The notes under the pieces are model-generated. The model was given only the letters and a program-made list of their open reading frames with translations. It was not told where the DNA came from and ran no database searches. Below are positions 8,887 to 17,393 of a DNA stretch of 64,000 nt, piece after piece; the first letter of the stretch is position 1, and every line of letters begins with the position of its first letter. Source of the DNA: Mycolicibacterium crocinum. Lineage in GTDB: Bacteria > Actinomycetota > Actinomycetes > Mycobacteriales > Mycobacteriaceae. The stretch is taken from NCBI RefSeq assembly GCF_022370635.2, contig NZ_CP092362.2, positions 3,162,001 through 3,226,000 on the forward strand, given 5' to 3'. Position numbers and translations under genes: made by a program.

Positions 8887-10068
8887 TCAGATCATCGCCC
8901 GAAGCGGACCCTGCGGATCCACGCCCAGCGAGCTCAGGGCCGACGCGTGGTAGACGGTTCCGGGAACGTGGATGGCGTGCGCCTGACCGACGTGCACATC
9001 ACGCCAATACCGTTGCAGCGGTTTGTCCATGCGTGCGGCATTGCCGCCGCAGCGCGCGAAGATCTCGTCGACGGCTGACACTGCGCGCCACACCGCACGC
9101 ACTTGGGTCCGCCGGCCCGCCGCCCGGTCCTCGAAGGACACCTCCTTGCCCGCGTCGACCATGTCGTAGATGCGGTCGGCGTTGGCGAGCAATTCCTGCC
9201 GGGCGGCGTTGATGTCGGCGGCGGCCTCACCGATGGCGTACATGACGTAGGGATCGTCTTTGATGGCGGTGCCCGACGCTCCGACCCGCTCGCGCTGATA
9301 GTCCAGCGCGGCCGCCAGTGCGCCTTCGGCGATACCGATCGTCGCGGCGCTGATTCCCAGCGGGAACATCGTCGACCATGGCATGAGATAGAGCGTCTTG
9401 GTCATGCCAGCCTCGCGCTGAGCGGTTCCGTCCATCACCTTCATCGCATCCATCGTGCGGTAGGACGGCACGAAGGCATCCTTGACAATGACGTCCTTGG
9501 AGCCGGTGCCACGCAGGCCGACGACGTTCCATGAGTCGTCCACGATTTCGTAGTCTTGGCGCGGCAGAATCATGTGCAGCATCTGGGGCGGCATGAGGGG
9601 GTTGCCGTCGGTGTCGCCGAGCATCGCGCCCAGGAAGATCCAGTCACAGTGATCAGTCCCGGAACTGAACTGCCATCTGCCGTTGAAGATGTATCCGCCG
9701 TCGACCGGGGTGGCGACACCCTGCGGTGCGTAGGGCGAAGCCACCCAAGTGTCGATGTCATCGGCCCAGATCTCGGCGCCGACCTTCGGATCGGCGTACG
9801 CCAGCTGATAGGGGTGAACGCCAACCACACCGTTGATCCAGCCGGCAGAGGGGTCGAGTGCCGCAGTGGCCATGACCGTCTCGGCGAACTCGCGGGGATG
9901 AACTTCCAGGCCGCCGTGGGCCTTCGGCTGCAAAAGGCGAATGTTGCCTGCCGACTTCATCAGCTTCACGGTGTCGTCGGTGAGCTTGCCGATCTTTTCC
10001 GCCTCGGCGCCTTGCTCGCGTAATTGGTCAGCAATGCGGCGAACCTGGTCGATTACCCGCTCAGTCAT
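8887..10068 (-). CDS. hsaA: Flavin-dependent monooxygenase oxygenase subunit, HsaA-like (copy 1)
   Basis: 393 residues with the acyl-CoA-dehydrogenase fold used by two-component flavin monooxygenases such as HsaA, which ortho-hydroxylate a phenol to a catechol using reduced flavin from a partner reductase. Family hallmarks seen are GGLEVHPREFAE, AALDPSAGWINGVVGVHPYQ, the FNGRWQFSSGTDHCDWIFLG strand and the C-terminal HVPGTVYHASALSSLGVDPQ. A product of this enzyme would feed the HsaC-like enzyme encoded 8 bp downstream. No HsaB-type flavin reductase gene is in this window. A near-identical copy is at 19775-20956. Confidence 0.9.
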   Translation of the reverse strand: MTERVIDQVRRIADQLREQGAEAEKIGKLTDDTVKLMKSAGNIRLLQPKAHGGLEVHPREFAETVMATAALDPSAGWINGVVGVHPYQLAYADPKVGAEIWADDIDTWVASPYAPQGVATPVDGGYIFNGRWQFSSGTDHCDWIFLGAMLGDTDGNPLMPPQMLHMILPRQDYEIVDDSWNVVGLRGTGSKDVIVKDAFVPSYRTMDAMKVMDGTAQREAGMTKTLYLMPWSTMFPLGISAATIGIAEGALAAALDYQRERVGASGTAIKDDPYVMYAIGEAAADINAARQELLANADRIYDMVDAGKEVSFEDRAAGRRTQVRAVWRAVSAVDEIFARCGGNAARMDKPLQRYWRDVHVGQAHAIHVPGTVYHASALSSLGVDPQGPLRAMI

Positions 10069-10168
10069 GATGTGGTCCTATCGTTGCTCGGCTGTGGCTG
10101 ATCGTGTACCGCTGCTGCGACGGTGGCGGGGATGATTCCCGGTCAGCGGAAAGCTGTTGTGGACAGGC

Positions 10169-11248
10169 TCAGAATTCGATGTGGAGATCGTCGGAGACCG
10201 GCCGCGCCTGGCAGGCCAGGATCACGCCGTCGGCCAGATCGTCGGGCTCGAGAATGTCGCACGTGGCCATGTCCACCTCGCCGCGTACCACCGTCGCCGC
10301 GCACGACCCGCAGCGGCCCTCCTTACATGAGTAGGGCACGTCGATGCCGGCGGCGATCATGGTGTCCACCAACGTCACTCGTCGCGGCCATTGCAGTCGG
10401 TGAATCTCGCCATCGACATCGAGGAGCACACTTGCGCTGTCGCCATCGTCGGCATCGGCCTGAACCGCAGCGATATCGTCGGTGAACGGGTCACCCGACA
10501 GTGACTGGAAGACTTCGAGATGGATCCGGTCGCGGGCCATGCCCGCTTCGGCGAGAGCGTCTTTGATCACGGCCATGAACGGCGCAGGGCCACAGATGAA
10601 CGACTGCAACGACGGAGATCCTGCGAGCACCGTTTGGGTGAACCCGCGCATTTGCGCGCGCGTGGGAAGGCCTTGCACGGATTCCAGCCAGTGCAGCACC
10701 GTCAGTCTCCCGGCGTACCGCGCGGCCAACTCGCGCAACTCTTCGGCGAAAATCACCGAGCGCTCGTCGCGGTTCGCGTAGCACAACACAACCCGGCCCG
10801 TCCCCGCTGCCAGCACGGATTTCAGAATCGATATGACGGGGGTGATACCACTGCCGGCCGCCCACAGCAGAAAGTCTTCATCGAGGTCGGCCGGAGTGAA
10901 CGCCCCCGACGGCGGCAGCACCTCGATCGAGTCGCCGGGAGATATGTTGTCGCACAACCAGTTCGATGCGTACCCGTCGACAGTCCGTTTCACCGTGACC
11001 TTGGGCGCGGAATCGGTGTGCGGTGAGCTGGCCAGCGAATAGCACCGCGCGACCGACCCCGTTTGTTGGCTGGGGACTCGAAGCGTCAGGAACTGTCCGG
11101 GCCGATAGGCGAACCGGTCACCGTGGTCGCCGGGAATGGCGAACACCACGGACACTGCGTCGGCGCCCTCCGGTATGACATCGGCTACCGTCACCACAAC
11201 ACCCCGGCCCGGGGTGACCACTTCACTGCCGTTGTCGACGTTGGACAT
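10169..11248 (-). CDS. Ferredoxin-NAD(P)H reductase of KshB type (oxygenase reductase component)
   Basis: From the ATG at 11248 the protein is 359 residues, the size of KshB. Domain order is an FAD-binding barrel (R-C-Y-S-L-A-S-S-P), an NAD domain (GSGITPVISILK, ICGPAPFM) and a C-terminal plant-type [2Fe-2S] domain with C-K-E-G-R-C-G-S-C and a distal Cys in ILACQARP. KshB passes electrons to the Rieske oxygenase KshA (steroid 9alpha-hydroxylation) or to other oxygenases. No KshA is present here, so the partner must be elsewhere or different. It is first in the operon, 100 bp before the HsaA-like gene, and divergent from the Baeyer-Villiger gene. The second cassette lacks this gene. Confidence 0.88.
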   Translation of the reverse strand: MSNVDNGSEVVTPGRGVVVTVADVIPEGADAVSVVFAIPGDHGDRFAYRPGQFLTLRVPSQQTGSVARCYSLASSPHTDSAPKVTVKRTVDGYASNWLCDNISPGDSIEVLPPSGAFTPADLDEDFLLWAAGSGITPVISILKSVLAAGTGRVVLCYANRDERSVIFAEELRELAARYAGRLTVLHWLESVQGLPTRAQMRGFTQTVLAGSPSLQSFICGPAPFMAVIKDALAEAGMARDRIHLEVFQSLSGDPFTDDIAAVQADADDGDSASVLLDVDGEIHRLQWPRRVTLVDTMIAAGIDVPYSCKEGRCGSCAATVVRGEVDMATCDILEPDDLADGVILACQARPVSDDLHIEF

Positions 11249-11351
11249 GGGCAGCGATTCTCCCGCGTGATGGCCGGCAGACGCCGTCTTGGCGTCCGGT
11301 GACCGGGAGAGACCTCGTACGGGCGCCCGGAGACCACTTACCGTTCGCCGC
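11249..11351. promoter_or_regulatory. Divergent promoter region (reductase operon / BVMO operon, copy 1)
   Basis: About 100 bp between the ATG of the KshB-like gene on the minus strand and the GTG of the monooxygenase on the plus strand; both promoters must lie here or overlap the coding ends. I see no recognisable KstR or KstR2 consensus and no strong palindrome. Confidence 0.4.
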
Positions 11352-12965
11352 GTGAGCAGTGAATCGAAGACCTCTGTGGATGTCGTTGTGGTCGGGGCCG
11401 GTTTCGCCGGCCTGTATGCCTTGCACAAGTTCCGCTCGCAGGGACTGTCCGTCCGGGTGTTCGAGGGGGCACCTGATGTGGGCGGCACCTGGTACTACAA
11501 CCGTTACCCGGGAGCACGGTGTGACGTCGAGAGTGTGGATTACTGCTACTCGTTTTCCGATGAGTTGCAGCAGGAGTGGACGTGGACCGAGAAGTACGGC
11601 ACCCAGTCCGAGATCCTGGCCTACATCAATTGGGTTGCCGACAAACTCGATCTACGTCGCGACATCACCTTCAACACCCGTGTGACCGGCGCCGTGCTGG
11701 ACGAGCAGACGTTGCGCTGGACCGTGAGCACCGATACCGACGAGACTGTCGAGGCCCGATTCGTCGTGATGGCGACCGGCCCGCTGTCGGCGGCCATGAC
11801 CCCGGACTTCAAGGGTCTGGAAACCTTCCGAGGCGAGGTTTACCACACCGCACACTGGCCGCACGAGGGCGTCGACTTCACCGGCAAACGTGTGGCTGTC
11901 ATCGGCACCGGATCCTCAGGCGTCCAATCCATACCGATCATCGCCGAACAAGCTGAGCATCTGTACGTCTTCCAACGCACGCCGAACTACAGTGTCCCGG
12001 CGGGGAATCGGCCGTTGACGGCCGAAGAGATCGCCGACACCAAGGCCAACTACGCCGAGCGGCGACGGATGTCGTGGCGTAGCGGCGGCGGCTCACCACA
12101 CGTCGCGCATCCCAAGCTGACGATGGAGGCGACGCCCGAGGAACGCCGGGCGGCATTCGAAAAGCGTTGGGAGCTCGGCGGTGTGTTGTTCTCGAAAACC
12201 TTCTCCGACCAGATGGTCTCCCTGGAAGCCAACGAGGAAGCCCGAAAGTTCTACGAAGAGAAGATCCGGTCGGTGATCGACGATCCCGAGCTCGCCGATC
12301 TTCTGATTCCGAACGACCATCCGATCGGCACCAAACGAATCTGCACCGACTCCAACTACTTCCAGACCTTCAACCGGCCCAATGTCACGCTGGTCAGCGT
12401 GAAGAAGACTCCTATCGAGTCGATCGACGAGACGGGTATTACGACCTCTGAAGCCCACTTCGAGATTGATGCATTGGTCCTGGCAACAGGATTCGATGCC
12501 ATGACCGGCACTCTGGCGAAAATCGACATCGTCGGCCGCGGGGGACAGCGGCTGGTGGACGACTGGGCGGACGGGCCGCGCACGTACCTCGGTTTGGGCA
12601 CCGACGGATTCCCCAATCTGTTCTTGGTGTCCGGGCCGGGGGCTCCGGCGGTCTTGGCGAACATGGTTCTGCATGCCGAGGCGCATGTGAACTGGATCGC
12701 CGACGTCATCGAGCACCTCGATGACTGCGGCTACGACGCCATCGAACCGACGGCCGACGCCGTGGACAACTGGGGTGCCGAATGCGCGCAGCGCGCCGAG
12801 GCAACGCTGTTCACCAAGGCCAATTCCTGGTACATGGGCGCGAACGTGCCAGGCAAGCCGCGTCAGTTCATGCTGTTCATCGGCGGATTCGGGACGTACC
12901 TGGACATCTGCAACGAGGTGGCTGCCGCCGGATACAAGGGGTTCGATCTGCTCAAGGTGCCGTAG
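11352..12965 (+). CDS. Baeyer-Villiger monooxygenase (copy 1)
   Basis: 537 residues from the GTG at 11352; the aligned start agrees with its paralogue at 21075. It has the FAD motif VVVVGAGFAGLYALHKF, the GGTWYYNRYPGARCDVES segment, the fingerprint F-R-G-E-V-Y-H-T-A-H-W (FxGxxxHxxxW), the NADPH motif VAVIGTGSSGVQSIP and ATGFDAMTG. All match type I Baeyer-Villiger monooxygenases of the cyclohexanone/cyclododecanone/steroid monooxygenase size class. The enzyme converts a ketone to an ester or lactone with NADPH and O2. It heads a plus-strand operon: the next SDR ATG follows the TAG directly. Confidence 0.93.
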   Translation: MSSESKTSVDVVVVGAGFAGLYALHKFRSQGLSVRVFEGAPDVGGTWYYNRYPGARCDVESVDYCYSFSDELQQEWTWTEKYGTQSEILAYINWVADKLDLRRDITFNTRVTGAVLDEQTLRWTVSTDTDETVEARFVVMATGPLSAAMTPDFKGLETFRGEVYHTAHWPHEGVDFTGKRVAVIGTGSSGVQSIPIIAEQAEHLYVFQRTPNYSVPAGNRPLTAEEIADTKANYAERRRMSWRSGGGSPHVAHPKLTMEATPEERRAAFEKRWELGGVLFSKTFSDQMVSLEANEEARKFYEEKIRSVIDDPELADLLIPNDHPIGTKRICTDSNYFQTFNRPNVTLVSVKKTPIESIDETGITTSEAHFEIDALVLATGFDAMTGTLAKIDIVGRGGQRLVDDWADGPRTYLGLGTDGFPNLFLVSGPGAPAVLANMVLHAEAHVNWIADVIEHLDDCGYDAIEPTADAVDNWGAECAQRAEATLFTKANSWYMGANVPGKPRQFMLFIGGFGTYLDICNEVAAAGYKGFDLLKVP

Positions 12966-13772
12966 ATGTCGTCAGGCTTGCGGGACAAGGTCGTGCTGGT
13001 CACCGGTGCGGGCCGAGGCACGGGCCGGGTGCATTGTGAGCGGTTCGCCGATGCGGGGGCGGACATCATCTTGGTCGACCACATCGGTGCGGCCGATGAC
13101 CTCCGCGACACCGCGCAGCGAGTCGAGCAGCGGGGCCGCCGTGCCGCCATCGGGACGGCCGACGTCGCCGACCTCGCTGCAGTCACCTCCGCGGTGGACG
13201 AGGGCGTTGAGAAACTCGGCCGCCTGGACGTCGTCGTCGCCAACGCCGGTATCCATAGTCCCGGCGGCCCCGCCTGGCAGATCAGTCCGCAGGAGTGGCA
13301 GCGCACCCTCGACGTCAACCTGACCGGTGTGTGGCACACAGTACGAGCCGGCGTTCCCCATATCGGCTCCGACGGGGGCTCCGTCGTGATCATCAGCTCC
13401 ACCAACGGGTTACGGGGCACCGCCGGTACCGCGCACTACACCGCCAGTAAACATGCCGTCGTCGGGCTGGCCCGTACGCTCGCCAACGAGCTGGGCCCTC
13501 GAAGCATCCGGGTCAACACCGTGCACCCCGGCGCGGTCGCCACACCCATGGTGCGGAACAGGGCAACCTGCAAGCGGTTACGGCCGGACCTCGACGACCC
13601 CACCGAGGCCGACGCCGCCGAAGTCCTCACCGCGCGCAACCTGCTTCCGGTGCCCTGGGTTGAGCCCGTCGACGTGGCCAATGCCGTCGTGTTTCTCGCA
13701 TCCGACCACGCCCGCTACATCACCGGAGCTCAACTGGTCGTCGACGCGGGCCTGACCCAGAAGACGACATGA
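12966..13772 (+). CDS. SDR family oxidoreductase, related to mycofactocin-coupled SDRs
   Basis: 268 residues: TGAGRGTGR cofactor loop, VANAG, SSTNGLRG and the catalytic Y-T-A-S-K. The C-terminal block NLLPVPWVEPVDVANAVVFL with ARYITG is the signature region of the mycofactocin-coupled SDR subfamily. Unlike its neighbour, it lacks the long insertion after the second strand that buries the nicotinamide in that subfamily, so it may use exchangeable NAD(P). It begins immediately after the monooxygenase stop and overlaps the next SDR by 4 bp (ATGA). Confidence 0.88.
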   Translation: MSSGLRDKVVLVTGAGRGTGRVHCERFADAGADIILVDHIGAADDLRDTAQRVEQRGRRAAIGTADVADLAAVTSAVDEGVEKLGRLDVVVANAGIHSPGGPAWQISPQEWQRTLDVNLTGVWHTVRAGVPHIGSDGGSVVIISSTNGLRGTAGTAHYTASKHAVVGLARTLANELGPRSIRVNTVHPGAVATPMVRNRATCKRLRPDLDDPTEADAAEVLTARNLLPVPWVEPVDVANAVVFLASDHARYITGAQLVVDAGLTQKTT

Positions 13773-14602
13773 CGGGGCGGCTGGCGGGCAAGACCGCATT
13801 CATCACCGGGGTGGCGCGTGGCATCGGCCGTGCCCAGGCGGTGCGTTTCGCCGAAGAGGGTGCGGCGATTGTGGGCGTTGACATCTGTGGACCCGTCGAG
13901 TCGGTACAGGTGCCGGCGAGCACGCCGGAGGACATCGACGAGACGGTGCGGCTGGTAGAAGAACGCGGTGGCCACATCGTGACCGATACCGTCGACGTGC
14001 GCGATCTGGACGCGTTGCGAACGGCGGCCGATCGTGGTGCAGACCGTTTCGGTGGGCTCGATATCGTCTGTGCGACAGCGGGAATCACCTCCCGCGAATA
14101 CGCCGTCGACATGACCGAATCAATGTGGCAGACGATGCTGGACGTCAACCTCACGGGGGTGTGGAACACCTGTGCTGCCGCCATTCCCCATCTGATCCGT
14201 AGCGGCGGTGGATCGGTGGTGCTCGTCAGTTCGATCGCCGGGCTACGCGGCCTGCTGGGTGTCGCTCACTACACCGCCGCCAAGCACGGCGTGGTCGGGT
14301 TGATGCGCAGCCTTGCCATCGATGTCGCGTCGCACGGGATTCGGGTCAACTGTGTGCATCCGACCAACGTCGATACACCGCTGATCCAGAACGACGTCGT
14401 CCGAAGCGCGTTTCGGCCCGACCTGAGCCGGCCGCCGACCAGGGACGAGTTCGCAGAGTCCGCAATGCGCATGAATCTGCTGCCTGTGCCGTGGGTCGAC
14501 CCTGTGGACGTCGCCAATGCCAGTCTCTTTTTGGCGTCCGACGAAGCGCGTTACATCACCTCGGCCAGCTTGCCGGTGGATGCGGGCGCGACTCAACGAT
14601 GA
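13769..14602 (+). CDS. Mycofactocin-coupled-type SDR oxidoreductase
   Basis: 277 residues. Besides TGVARGIGR, SSIAGLRG and Y-T-A-A-K, it carries the insertion after the second beta strand (ICGPVESVQVPASTPEDIDE, about residues 37-56) and the NLLPVPWVDPVDVANASLFL block that together define SDRs with non-exchangeable NAD re-oxidised through mycofactocin. It oxidises or reduces an alcohol/ketone intermediate. The gene overlaps its neighbours at both ends by 4 bp. The mycofactocin biosynthesis genes are not in this window; dependence is inferred from the family. Confidence 0.88.
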   Translation: MTGRLAGKTAFITGVARGIGRAQAVRFAEEGAAIVGVDICGPVESVQVPASTPEDIDETVRLVEERGGHIVTDTVDVRDLDALRTAADRGADRFGGLDIVCATAGITSREYAVDMTESMWQTMLDVNLTGVWNTCAAAIPHLIRSGGGSVVLVSSIAGLRGLLGVAHYTAAKHGVVGLMRSLAIDVASHGIRVNCVHPTNVDTPLIQNDVVRSAFRPDLSRPPTRDEFAESAMRMNLLPVPWVDPVDVANASLFLASDEARYITSASLPVDAGATQR

Positions 14603-15510
14603 GGTTGGTGAAACGGGTGTTCAAGCAGCGCGTCTATGCCGTGACCGGGGCAGCCTCCGGGATGGGACGAGCCGCCGCCGAGCGCATACGCGCTGATGGC
14701 CACCGGGTGATCGGCGTCGACCTTCATGAAGCTGAGGTGATAGCCGATCTCTCGACCGCGCAGGGACGGTCGACTGCTGCCGCCGAGGTGCTCGCACTGG
14801 CGAATGGTCAGCTCGACGGCGCCGTCCTGGCCGCGGGGGTCGGTCCTCGGCCCGGAGCGCAGAATGTGCCGACGATCATGTCGGTGAACTATCTGGGTGT
14901 CGTCGAGTTGGTCGAGGCATGGCGGCCCGCTCTCGCCGCTGCCGGATCCTCGAAGGTCGTTGTGGTCGGGAGCAATTCGGCGACCACCATGCCGATGATT
15001 CCCGGACGTGCGGTGCGCGCGCTGTTACGCCGTGACCCCGACGCGGCGGTGCGCGCTGTCCGGATGTTTCGATCGGCGGCACCAGCGATGGCTTACGGCG
15101 CCTCGAAGATCGCCCTGATGCGCTGGGTTCGACTGACAGCGGTGCAGCAGCAGTGGTCCGGCGTTGGGATACGGTTGAATGCCATCGCGCCAGGTGCTGT
15201 CGACACACCGCTTCTCGGTGAACAGCTCGCGTCACCACGCGAGGCGAAGGCCGTCACATCGTTCCCGGTGCCGATCGGAGGTTTCGGCGATGCTCACCAC
15301 CTCGGTGAGTGGATGCGGTTCATGGTTTCGGACGCCGCTGACTTCCTGTGCGGCAGTGTGATCTTCGTCGACGGGGGATCGGACGCATATTTCCGCGCCT
15401 CCCATTGGCCGAGGCGGGTTCCGACCGCCGGTATACCGCGGTACCTGTATCGGATGGTTGCGTTCAGGCACTCGCAATCCCGGCGGTCCTGGCGGCGACC
15501 GCGGAGATAG
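14599..15510 (+). CDS. SDR family protein, hydroxysteroid-dehydrogenase-like
   Basis: 303 residues from the ATG that overlaps the previous stop (ATGA). The cofactor loop is TGAASGMGRAAA. The short second strand (DLHEAEVIADL) and LDGAVLAAGVGPRP resemble 3alpha-hydroxysteroid dehydrogenase/carbonyl reductases. The catalytic motif is Y-G-A-S-K, followed by RLNAIAPGAVDTPLL. A C-terminal tail of about 35 residues ends in an Arg-rich stretch not typical of the family. It is probably a ketone/alcohol oxidoreductase of the same pathway. Confidence 0.85.
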   Translation: MRLVKRVFKQRVYAVTGAASGMGRAAAERIRADGHRVIGVDLHEAEVIADLSTAQGRSTAAAEVLALANGQLDGAVLAAGVGPRPGAQNVPTIMSVNYLGVVELVEAWRPALAAAGSSKVVVVGSNSATTMPMIPGRAVRALLRRDPDAAVRAVRMFRSAAPAMAYGASKIALMRWVRLTAVQQQWSGVGIRLNAIAPGAVDTPLLGEQLASPREAKAVTSFPVPIGGFGDAHHLGEWMRFMVSDAADFLCGSVIFVDGGSDAYFRASHWPRRVPTAGIPRYLYRMVAFRHSQSRRSWRRPRR

Positions 15511-15558
15511 TGTGGGGCCGGTGATTGGTGGCATACATGGATTGGGCGAAGGACTGAC

Positions 15559-16410
15559 ATGACTGCACTCGACAGTGACGTGGTGACCTACGAAGTCGTT
15601 GGCGGAACAGCGCTGGTCACGATGAACCGGCCCCGCTACCGCAACGCCCAGAATTCGGTCATGACCTACGCCCTCGACGCGGCGTTCCAGCGTGCGGTCG
15701 AAGACGACGATGTTCACGTGATCGTGCTGGCCGGCAACGGTGACCATTTCAGCGCCGGCCACGACATCGGCACACCCGACCGCGATCACCATGTGTCGTA
15801 CGACAATAAGGCGGCGCTGTGGTGGGACCACGTCGACAAAGAGGGCGGGGACATGCGCTATGCCCGGGAAGTCGAGGTCTATCTCGGGATGTGCCGCCGG
15901 TGGCGGGAGATTCCCAAGCCCACCATCGCGATGGTGCACGGTGCGTGCATCGCAGGCGGACTCATGCTGGCGTGGGTCTGCGACATGATCATCGCCTCCG
16001 ACGACGCCTTCTTCTCAGATCCTGTCGTGCGTATGGGCATCCCGGGTGTCGAGTACTTCGCGCACCCCTGGATCGTGGGGTCACGTTTCGCCAAGGAGAT
16101 GTTGTTCACCGCCGACAAGTTCGGTGCACAACGCGCCTACGAGATCGGGATGGTCAACCGGGTCGTGCCGCGCGCAGAACTCCGCGCCGTGACACTCGAG
16201 ATGGCCGAACGCATCGCGACCATGCCGAGATTCGGTCTCGCACTGGCCAAGCGCGCAGTCAACCAGTGTGAAGACCAGATGGGGCTGCGCAACGGGATGG
16301 ATGCGGTGTTCGGGCTGCACCACTTCGCCCACGCGCACAACGCGGAGGTCGGCCACGATTCGCTGGGTGGACTTGACGCGAAGGCCATGGCATCGGATCC
16401 GGGTAAGTGA
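15559..16410 (+). CDS. Enoyl-CoA hydratase/isomerase (crotonase) family protein
   Basis: 283 residues. The oxyanion-hole motifs FSAGHDI and HGACIAGGLMLAW are intact, and VRMGIPGVEYFAHPW follows at the usual place. An insertion around residues 75-105 is seen in several mycobacterial crotonases of ring-degradation clusters. It should act on a CoA thioester, either adding water or cleaving C-C bonds. A GAAGGA ribosome site precedes the ATG by a few bases. The stop overlaps the next GTG start (GTGA). Confidence 0.9.
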   Translation: MTALDSDVVTYEVVGGTALVTMNRPRYRNAQNSVMTYALDAAFQRAVEDDDVHVIVLAGNGDHFSAGHDIGTPDRDHHVSYDNKAALWWDHVDKEGGDMRYAREVEVYLGMCRRWREIPKPTIAMVHGACIAGGLMLAWVCDMIIASDDAFFSDPVVRMGIPGVEYFAHPWIVGSRFAKEMLFTADKFGAQRAYEIGMVNRVVPRAELRAVTLEMAERIATMPRFGLALAKRAVNQCEDQMGLRNGMDAVFGLHHFAHAHNAEVGHDSLGGLDAKAMASDPGK

Positions 16411-17378
16411 AAGTTGCTGTTACCGGGGGAACCGGTTATCTAGGCGCGCACCTGGTGCGTGGTCTGCTCGCCGCCGGACACAGCGTCTCGCTCCTGGCCG
16501 AGCCGGGCTGGGATAATCCGGACCTGCTGCGCCGATTCTCCGAGCTGGGCAGCGTGACGGTCTGTCACGGTGATGTGCGCGAGCCCACTCAGGTCGCCGC
16601 CTTGCTGGCTGACAGCGAGGCCGTGGTGAACGCGGCGGGAGTGGTCGGTACCGACGACCGCCGGGAAAAGCTCATGTGGGAGATCAATGCCCACGCCGCC
16701 GAAGCGATCCTCCAGCAGGCCTGCGCGCGCGGACTCGATCCCATCGTGTTGGTCAGCAGCTACAGTGCGCTCTTTCCACCGCCGGGCCCGGTGATCACGC
16801 CGGACAGCCCGACGGCGCAGGGCAAGTCGGCGTACGCGAGGACGAAGTCGTATGCCGAGCGGGCAGCCCGCCGGATGCAGCAGGACGGCGCCCCCGTTGT
16901 GGTGACCTACCCATCCAGCGTTGTCGGCCCGTCATTCTGGACCTCGCCCGGTGTCACCGAGCAGGGTTGGGCGGCGATCGTCAACGGTGGTGTGGCGCCT
17001 CGTGTGCGCAACGCGGGCATGATGATGATCGACGTACGCGATGTTGCCGACGTCCACTGCGCGTTGATGCGTCCGGGGCAGGGGCCGAAGCGCTACCTAT
17101 GTGGCGGCACGTTCCTGAGCTTCGATGAGATGATCTCGGCGCTCGAGGCAGGGTCGGGTCGGAAGATCAAACGAATTCCGATGAGCCCGAGAGTATTTCG
17201 CACGCTGGGCCGCATCGCGGATCTGGCCGGCAGTGTTCTCCCGGTCAGTTCGGGATTCAGTCACGAAGCGGCACAATTGATTACGGCCGCGATCCCGACC
17301 GATGACCGCCAGACCCTCGCTGAGCTCGGCCTGACATGGCGCTCACCGCGGGCGGCGATCATTGCGACATTCGCCTGA
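16407..17378 (+). CDS. NAD-dependent epimerase/dehydratase (extended SDR)
   Basis: 323 residues starting at a GTG that overlaps the crotonase stop. It begins with the extended-SDR motif VTGGTGYLGAHL, has V-V-N-A-A-G and the catalytic Y-A-R-T-K with upstream VSSYSALFPP. Members include nucleoside-sugar epimerases and 3beta-hydroxysteroid dehydrogenase-like reductases; context favours a dehydrogenase acting on the catabolic intermediate. It is the last gene of the plus-strand operon 11352-17378. Confidence 0.87.
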   Translation: MKVAVTGGTGYLGAHLVRGLLAAGHSVSLLAEPGWDNPDLLRRFSELGSVTVCHGDVREPTQVAALLADSEAVVNAAGVVGTDDRREKLMWEINAHAAEAILQQACARGLDPIVLVSSYSALFPPPGPVITPDSPTAQGKSAYARTKSYAERAARRMQQDGAPVVVTYPSSVVGPSFWTSPGVTEQGWAAIVNGGVAPRVRNAGMMMIDVRDVADVHCALMRPGQGPKRYLCGGTFLSFDEMISALEAGSGRKIKRIPMSPRVFRTLGRIADLAGSVLPVSSGFSHEAAQLITAAIPTDDRQTLAELGLTWRSPRAAIIATFA

Positions 17379-17393
17379 CCTGTTCGTCGATGC

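Noticed and set aside
11249..11351. KstR/KstR2 operator in the divergent steroid-type promoters
   Set aside because: No match to TnnAACnnGTTnnA or AnCAAGnnCTTGnT could be found by eye here or at 20957-21074.
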